This document shows, in pieces, positions 7,373 through 11,605 of a stretch of 11,605 nt of DNA (positions are counted from its first letter, which is position 1; every line of letters starts with the position of its first letter). Below the pieces are notes generated by a model. It searched no databases, was not told the DNA's origin, and saw only the letters and a list, made by a program, of their open reading frames with translations. This stretch comes from Muribaculaceae bacterium (GTDB lineage: Bacteria; Bacteroidota; Bacteroidia; Bacteroidales; Muribaculaceae): positions 1 through 11,605 of the forward strand of contig JAIDBM010000063.1 of NCBI GenBank assembly GCA_029056365.1, written 5' to 3'. The translations under genes were made by a program, and so were the position numbers.

Positions 7373-7380
7373 TACCTTTG
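7373..7380 (+). promoter_or_regulatory. -7 box of the polysaccharide export operon promoter
   Basis: TACCTTTG is an exact TAnnTTTG match in the 221-bp region between the GT4 gene and the export lipoprotein gene. No TTTG stands at the usual -33 distance. The predicted start, near 7386, gives a leader of about 140 nt. I see no comparable box for the divergent GT4 gene. Confidence 0.6.
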
Positions 7381-7528
7381 CACACTGAAAACCGAAATCC
7401 AAGAATCCTGCTTGTATTTTGTTACACCAAAACTTTATAATCAACAAAATAATTGAACCACTCTTTCGTTAAAAATAGTGCGAACTCATAAAGAGTCAGG
7501 TGTCAAACATTCAACAAACCCACAGCAA
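7381..7528 (+). other. Long AT-rich leader of the export operon
   Basis: These 148 bp between the -7 box and the ATG at 7529 are AT-rich. A weak CAAG/CTTG hairpin near the start and TCAACAAA at 7441-7448 and 7511-7518 are the only repeats noticed. A GTG at 7478 is in frame with the downstream gene, but a start there would put 17 polar residues before a typical lipoprotein signal. No riboswitch fold or upstream antitermination gene (UpxY type) is recognised. Confidence 0.4.
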
Positions 7529-8332
7529 ATGAAACTAAGCAAGCTGCTTTTACCTTCGCTGTTGCTTGTACTTGCCAGTTCATGCAACAACTCAAAAACA
7601 GTACTTCCATACTTTTCGGACATCATAGAAATAAAAGAAGGCGAATTGCCGGTGCAGGATTACCGCCCGGAAATCAAGCCTGACGATGAATTGATTATTA
7701 CAGTGTCTTCAGAGAATCCGCAGGCTACCTCGGTTTATAATCTGCCTGCATATGTTCCGCCGACAGTCAATCCGACGGGCATAAACACCCAGTATATGCT
7801 CGAAACCTATAGGGTTGACTCAAAGGGAGACATCAACTTTCCGCAGCTTGGCAGTATACATGTGGCCGGAATGACTCTGGAGGGATTGCGCGACTATCTC
7901 GAAAAACGCATAAGCGCCGATGTGAGCGATCCGGATGTAACAGTGAAATTTGCCGACTTCAAGGTGTCTGTGGCAGGAGAGGTTACCAAACCAGGCCGTT
8001 TCGAGATAAAAGGGAACCGATACAGCATACTTGACGCACTTGCCGATGCGGGCGACATGACTCCGTATGGCGAGCGAAGCAATGTGCTTGTGGTGCGCGA
8101 GGAAAACGGCGAGCGTAAATTCGCTCATCTCGATTTGAATTCTTCTGAAACGCTTACATCGCCGTATTTTTATCTGCGTCAGAATGATTATGTGTATGTG
8201 GCGCCAAACAAAGTACGTCAGTCAATCTCGAAATACGACCAGAACAATTCATATAAGCTGTCGTTGGCATCGACAATTGTAAGCGCGTCGTCGGTAATCG
8301 CATCGCTTGTAATCGCACTCACTGTAAAATAA
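7529..8332 (+). CDS. Polysaccharide export outer-membrane lipoprotein (Wza-type)
   Basis: This protein probably forms the outer-membrane part of a capsule or exopolysaccharide export channel. The 267-residue product starts with a lipoprotein signal peptide: KLSK, a leucine-rich core (6-15), then ASSC with the lipidated Cys at 19. Residues after the Cys (NNSKT) lack an acidic surface-export signal, so the anchor probably faces the periplasm. A polysaccharide export domain (about 45-140) includes IKPDDELIITV and the RVDSKGDINFPQLG motif. A SLBB domain (about 143-195) starts at FKVSVAGEVTKPGRFEI. The C-terminus is hydrophobic (about 245-266), which may be the outer-membrane helix as in Wza, though Wza is longer (about 380). 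The ATG at 7529 is chosen because it begins the signal peptide; an in-frame GTG 51 nt upstream is less likely. The Wzc-like gene starts 14 bp after its stop, so the two are surely in one operon. Confidence 0.92.
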   Translation: MKLSKLLLPSLLLVLASSCNNSKTVLPYFSDIIEIKEGELPVQDYRPEIKPDDELIITVSSENPQATSVYNLPAYVPPTVNPTGINTQYMLETYRVDSKGDINFPQLGSIHVAGMTLEGLRDYLEKRISADVSDPDVTVKFADFKVSVAGEVTKPGRFEIKGNRYSILDALADAGDMTPYGERSNVLVVREENGERKFAHLDLNSSETLTSPYFYLRQNDYVYVAPNKVRQSISKYDQNNSYKLSLASTIVSASSVIASLVIALTVK

Positions 8333-8346
8333 ACATTATCCTACTC

Positions 8347-10629
8347 ATGGCAAATAAATCTCATACGCAGGATTTCATCGACATCAATGCTATAATCCGT
8401 AACTACCGTAAAGGCTGGTATTGGTTTCTAATCTCCATAGTTTTTTTCGGGCTAATGGGTTATGTCTATGTCAAGACTCACAACACCGAATATAGCGTAC
8501 ATGCCAATGTGTTGATTGACAACGACGATTCAAATCCGTTGCTGAGCTCGATGGACCTTGGCGGCCTTTTCGGCACATCGGCGAGAGTGGATGATGAGGT
8601 TTTTGTGGTTTCATCGCATTCTCTGCTTCGCGAGATTGTGAAAATGCTTGGAATAAACGAGCGCCATATTGTTAAAGACGGACTGCTTGAGAAGAAGTTC
8701 GCCTATCCCGAGTATCCGCTGGGAATAGGAAACGTTGCTGAAATATCCGATACACTGAGTTCTTCGCTCATGTTCAAGATAAAGGTCGACAAGAACATGA
8801 ATGCCGATGTCAAATTCTATGTAAAGGGCGATAAGATTCATACATTTAACGATGTAAAGGTTCCGGGAGAAATCAAAACCGACTATGGCACATTCCTGCT
8901 TGAGCCTACCGATACATATCCCAAGGGCGAAGATCTCAATACTATAATTTACCTCAGCGGCTATGACGCAGAGGCCGAGCAGCTGGCCAAGAATATTGAA
9001 ATCGAACTGGTGAACCGTAAGAGCAATGTCATAACCATGGCTATGGAGACTGAAAACATTCCCTATGGTCTTGATGTGCTCAACGATATTATAAAGGAAT
9101 ACAATCTGCGGGGAGTAGCCGATAAATCAGCCCAGGGCGAGAAAACCCTGCGTTTCATCGATGAGCGCATCAAGTTGCTTGCATCCGACCTTGACGATGC
9201 CGAGAGTGCCATACAAGCCTACAAACAGGCTAATGGCATAATAGATGTCGAGGCTGAGGCAATGTACCAGACCGAGCGTCGTTCGGAACTCGACAAACGC
9301 CTTCTTGAGGCCGAGTCGGCTGCCGAGGTGCTGCGTATTACCTCCGATTTCTTCAGTAATCCCGCCAACGCGTATGAGCTTGTGCCGATAACTGTCGATA
9401 ACGACGGACTGATACGCGCTATTACAGCATATAACGAACTGCTTCTGAAACGCATAGAACTTCAGGGTAATGCCAAAGGTAACAATGCCGCGCTGCGTGC
9501 GCTCGACGAGCAGATCGATGCCATGCGTGAGAACGTGGCCTCATCGGTACGTAAGTCCTATGCCAATGCCATGGTGCCTGTGAAGGAACTGCGTGCCGAA
9601 ATGGAAAAGACATCTGGCCGACTCGGAAAGGTGCCCACACAGGAGCGCGAATTCATAAACATGAAACGTCAGCAGGAAGTCAAGCAGGCTCTTTACCTGT
9701 TCTTGCTCCAGCGTCGCGAGGAAACTGCCATGATGGTGGCCAACACCAAGCCAAAAGCCATTATTATCGACGAGGCTTATGCCTTGAACGACCCTATTAC
9801 ATTGAAGCCGAAGCTGGTGATGATAATGTTTATGTTCGTGGGCTTTATCGTGCCGTTGCTTCTCATCTATATCAAGGGTAAGCTCCGCACGAAATTCGAC
9901 ACACGTCAGGAGGTTGAGAGAATGGTCGACATGCCTGTGCTGGGAGAAATCTGTACTGATAAATCCGGTTCGAATGTCGTGGTAGGTTCATCGGGAACAT
10001 CATCGTCGGCCGAGCTTTTCAGACTGTTGCGTACCAACCTGCTGTTTGTGCTTAACGACAGCAACGACAAGGTTGTGCTTATGACCTCGACAAACTCAGG
10101 AGAGGGCAAGTCGTATATTTCAATAAATCTGGCAATGTCGCTGTCGCTCCTTGGAAAGAAGGTGCTTCTGATGGGCATGGACATACGCAAACCCAAATTG
10201 TCGGAATATCTTGGCATTAATTCACGCTATGGCGTGACACAGTATCTTTCGAGCGATGGAGTTTCAATCGATGACATGATAGTGAGAGACCAGAAATACG
10301 GCAGCCTTGACATAATCCTGTCGGGTCCGGTGCCTCCGAATCCGGCCGAGCTGCTCGCATCGAAGAAGGTTGAGGAATTGTTCGAACAGTTACGCGGTCG
10401 ATACGACTATGTGATAGTAGATACCGCGCCTGTAGGACTGGTGAGCGACACATTCACTCTCGACCGTGTGGCCGATGCCACTATCTATGTATGCCGTGCC
10501 AACTATACAAGCAAGGCCGACCTGGCGTTCGCCAACAGCATTTACGAGCAGAACCGTCTGCGTAAACTTTCGCTTGTGGTAAATGGTTCGGCCATGAAGA
10601 AGACATACGGCTACAGCCAGAACCAGTAA
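8347..10629 (+). CDS. Polysaccharide co-polymerase / BY-family tyrosine autokinase (Wzc-type)
   Basis: The 760-residue product should sit in the inner membrane, set glycan chain length and drive export with the Wza-type partner through cycles of autophosphorylation. It has a chain-length-determinant layout: membrane helix about 24-42, a large periplasmic part rich in predicted coiled coil (about 255-430), and a second helix about 490-509. The cytoplasmic kinase has the EX2RX2R oligomerisation motif (E556, R559, R562), Walker A STNSGEGKS (581-589), Walker A' with D612 in LLMGMDIRKP, the PPNPAELL motif, and Walker B with D692 in YVIVDTAP. The C-terminal tail, where family members usually have a tyrosine cluster, has only Y754 and Y756 in KKTYGYSQNQ. 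Kinase and membrane parts are fused in one chain, the proteobacterial and Bacteroidota arrangement. The ATG at 8347 gives the usual short cytoplasmic N-terminus. Loss of function is not indicated. Confidence 0.94.
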   Translation: MANKSHTQDFIDINAIIRNYRKGWYWFLISIVFFGLMGYVYVKTHNTEYSVHANVLIDNDDSNPLLSSMDLGGLFGTSARVDDEVFVVSSHSLLREIVKMLGINERHIVKDGLLEKKFAYPEYPLGIGNVAEISDTLSSSLMFKIKVDKNMNADVKFYVKGDKIHTFNDVKVPGEIKTDYGTFLLEPTDTYPKGEDLNTIIYLSGYDAEAEQLAKNIEIELVNRKSNVITMAMETENIPYGLDVLNDIIKEYNLRGVADKSAQGEKTLRFIDERIKLLASDLDDAESAIQAYKQANGIIDVEAEAMYQTERRSELDKRLLEAESAAEVLRITSDFFSNPANAYELVPITVDNDGLIRAITAYNELLLKRIELQGNAKGNNAALRALDEQIDAMRENVASSVRKSYANAMVPVKELRAEMEKTSGRLGKVPTQEREFINMKRQQEVKQALYLFLLQRREETAMMVANTKPKAIIIDEAYALNDPITLKPKLVMIMFMFVGFIVPLLLIYIKGKLRTKFDTRQEVERMVDMPVLGEICTDKSGSNVVVGSSGTSSSAELFRLLRTNLLFVLNDSNDKVVLMTSTNSGEGKSYISINLAMSLSLLGKKVLLMGMDIRKPKLSEYLGINSRYGVTQYLSSDGVSIDDMIVRDQKYGSLDIILSGPVPPNPAELLASKKVEELFEQLRGRYDYVIVDTAPVGLVSDTFTLDRVADATIYVCRANYTSKADLAFANSIYEQNRLRKLSLVVNGSAMKKTYGYSQNQ

Positions 10630-10646
10630 TATAACGCAATATAACG
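10628..10646 (+). repeat. Tandem 9-bp repeat AATATAACG
   Basis: AATATAACG occurs at 10628-10636 and 10638-10646, one base apart. The first copy overlaps the Wzc-type stop codon and the second ends 11 bp before the next ATG. A small duplication or an A-rich translation-start region are both possible. Confidence 0.5.
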
Positions 10647-10657
10647 ATACCGGCCAG

Positions 10658-11605
10658 ATGATAGAAAAGTACAAGCTCTTTTATCGCATATTTATTGTTC
10701 TGTTCTGGACAATGATGTGCTGGGGTTTTGTATCACAGGAGTTTTTGCCCATTCTTGATGGACTGACCACATTCGAGATGATTCTGGTTGACGGAGCGTT
10801 TGCTCTGTTTGGCCTGGTTACCATACGAAATCGTGGCGATATAGCGGTCCTGGCCGTGTTCCTGGTGCTCGGATTCATATCCACCATACTGGTAAACCGT
10901 ATCGGATGGTATAATTTCGGAAACGGTTTCCGCGATTATATAGGCATAATCTTTGCCGTGCCGGTGATAAGGTGGTTCATGAAGTCGGACAAAGCTTCTG
11001 AATTCATGCGCGATTTCGATGGTCAGCTTAAAATCTGGCTTTACGTACAGGCGTTTTGTCTTACATGGCAGTTTATACGCTATGGAGCCAACGATGCCGG
11101 AGGCGGTTCGTTCGGCTACGGCTCGTCGGGTATGGTTTCAACGCTTATTTACCTGATTTCCTTTTATCTGCTCAGTAAGAACTGGGACTATAACAATGCG
11201 TGGAAAAGCATCCGTGCGAACAAGATATATCTGATATTGCTTTTCCCTACGTTCCTGAACGAAACAAAGATTTCGTTCATATATCTGATGGTGTATTTCC
11301 TGCTTCTGATTCGCATCGACCGGACGATATGGATAAAGGCTTTGTTTATCTTCCCGGTATTCGCAGCGGTGATAACTCTGTTGTTCTCGATATATCTTGA
11401 TGTAACCAATCAGGACAGCGAGGAGGTGCTCTCATCGGACTTTCTGACCCAGTATATGTTCAGCGGTGGCCAGGATTTCGAATATGAAGTGGAAATGGCC
11501 ATGAGATATTTCGATGGAGAATTCGACGATGACCTCTCGGTGGAATGGTGGGCTATCGATATGCCGCGTTATGCCAAGGTGGCGCTTCTGCTGCCTGTAC
11601 TGGCG
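10658..11605 (+). CDS. Polytopic membrane protein, probable polysaccharide polymerase or O-antigen ligase-like (partial)
   Basis: The reading frame is open from the ATG at 10658 to the window end (316 codons) with no stop, so the C-terminus is missing. Hydrophobic segments fit membrane helices at about 10-28, 38-56, 61-80, 92-108, 124-142, 157-174, 189-220 (perhaps two) and 227-248, and another begins near 306. Between the last two lies a roughly 55-residue polar loop (249-305) rich in Asp and Glu. Such an architecture, a glycine-rich SFGYGSSGMVS stretch (151-161) and NETKISF (201-207) fit Wzy-type polymerases or O-antigen ligase-like proteins, which join glycan repeat units or transfer glycan at the periplasmic face. 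The gene starts 28 bp after the Wzc-type gene in the same direction, supporting an operon. Families of this kind diverge strongly, so polymerase versus ligase cannot be decided. Confidence 0.7.
   Translation, partial: MIEKYKLFYRIFIVLFWTMMCWGFVSQEFLPILDGLTTFEMILVDGAFALFGLVTIRNRGDIAVLAVFLVLGFISTILVNRIGWYNFGNGFRDYIGIIFAVPVIRWFMKSDKASEFMRDFDGQLKIWLYVQAFCLTWQFIRYGANDAGGGSFGYGSSGMVSTLIYLISFYLLSKNWDYNNAWKSIRANKIYLILLFPTFLNETKISFIYLMVYFLLLIRIDRTIWIKALFIFPVFAAVITLLFSIYLDVTNQDSEEVLSSDFLTQYMFSGGQDFEYEVEMAMRYFDGEFDDDLSVEWWAIDMPRYAKVALLLPVLA

Noticed and set aside
7308..7385. 26-residue N-terminal extension of the GT4 glycosyltransferase
   Set aside because: The family N-terminus (MKILVVANMYP) starts at 7307, and the extension would overlap the divergent promoter box.
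11188..11409. Short frames on both strands within the last membrane protein gene
   Set aside because: They lie inside a 316-codon open frame that encodes a coherent multi-helix membrane protein.

Overview
The window looks like a chromosomal segment of a Bacteroidales bacterium (Bacteroidota), possibly Muribaculaceae or a relative; the family-level guess is inference. The clues are Bacteroidota-type -7 promoter boxes (TAnnTTTG) before three transcription units, A-rich rather than Shine-Dalgarno-like start regions, and a GyrB of about 640 residues without the TOPRIM-region insert of enterobacterial GyrB, ending in a Bacteroides-like tail.

Left half (1-4881, plus strand): a housekeeping run. 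It holds gyrB (DNA gyrase B subunit), rnr (RNase R) and folB (dihydroneopterin aldolase). A good promoter precedes gyrB, and its leader has a strong stem-loop at the predicted 5' end of the mRNA. No clear promoter is visible before rnr or folB, so the three genes may be cotranscribed. A small hairpin with a T-rich tail overlaps the folB stop codon.

Centre (4888-7307, minus strand): two unrelated glycosyltransferase genes. The first is a membrane-anchored GT2-like protein that converges on folB with only 6 bp between stop codons; its DXD position reads T-A-T. The second is a GT4-type (GT-B) glycosyltransferase. Between them is a terminator-like hairpin with nine T's, next to the promoter box of the GT2-like gene.

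Right part (7308-11605, plus strand): the start of a surface polysaccharide (capsule, exopolysaccharide or O-antigen) locus, divergent from the GT4 gene. After a 221-bp intergenic region with one clear -7 box and a leader of about 140 nt come an outer-membrane export lipoprotein (Wza type), a fused chain-length regulator/tyrosine autokinase (Wzc type), and the first 316 codons of a polytopic membrane protein resembling a polysaccharide polymerase or ligase, cut off by the window end. The Wza and Wzc homologues would form the export machine, the membrane protein would polymerise or transfer the glycan, and the GT4 enzyme could add sugars to the repeat unit.

I see no CRISPR array, insertion sequence, phage gene, tRNA or rRNA, and no convincing new multi-gene system. 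The items most worth a second look are the GT2-like protein with the lost metal-binding motif, the architecture of the gyrB control region, the very short tyrosine tail of the Wzc-like kinase, and the acidic loop of the truncated membrane protein.
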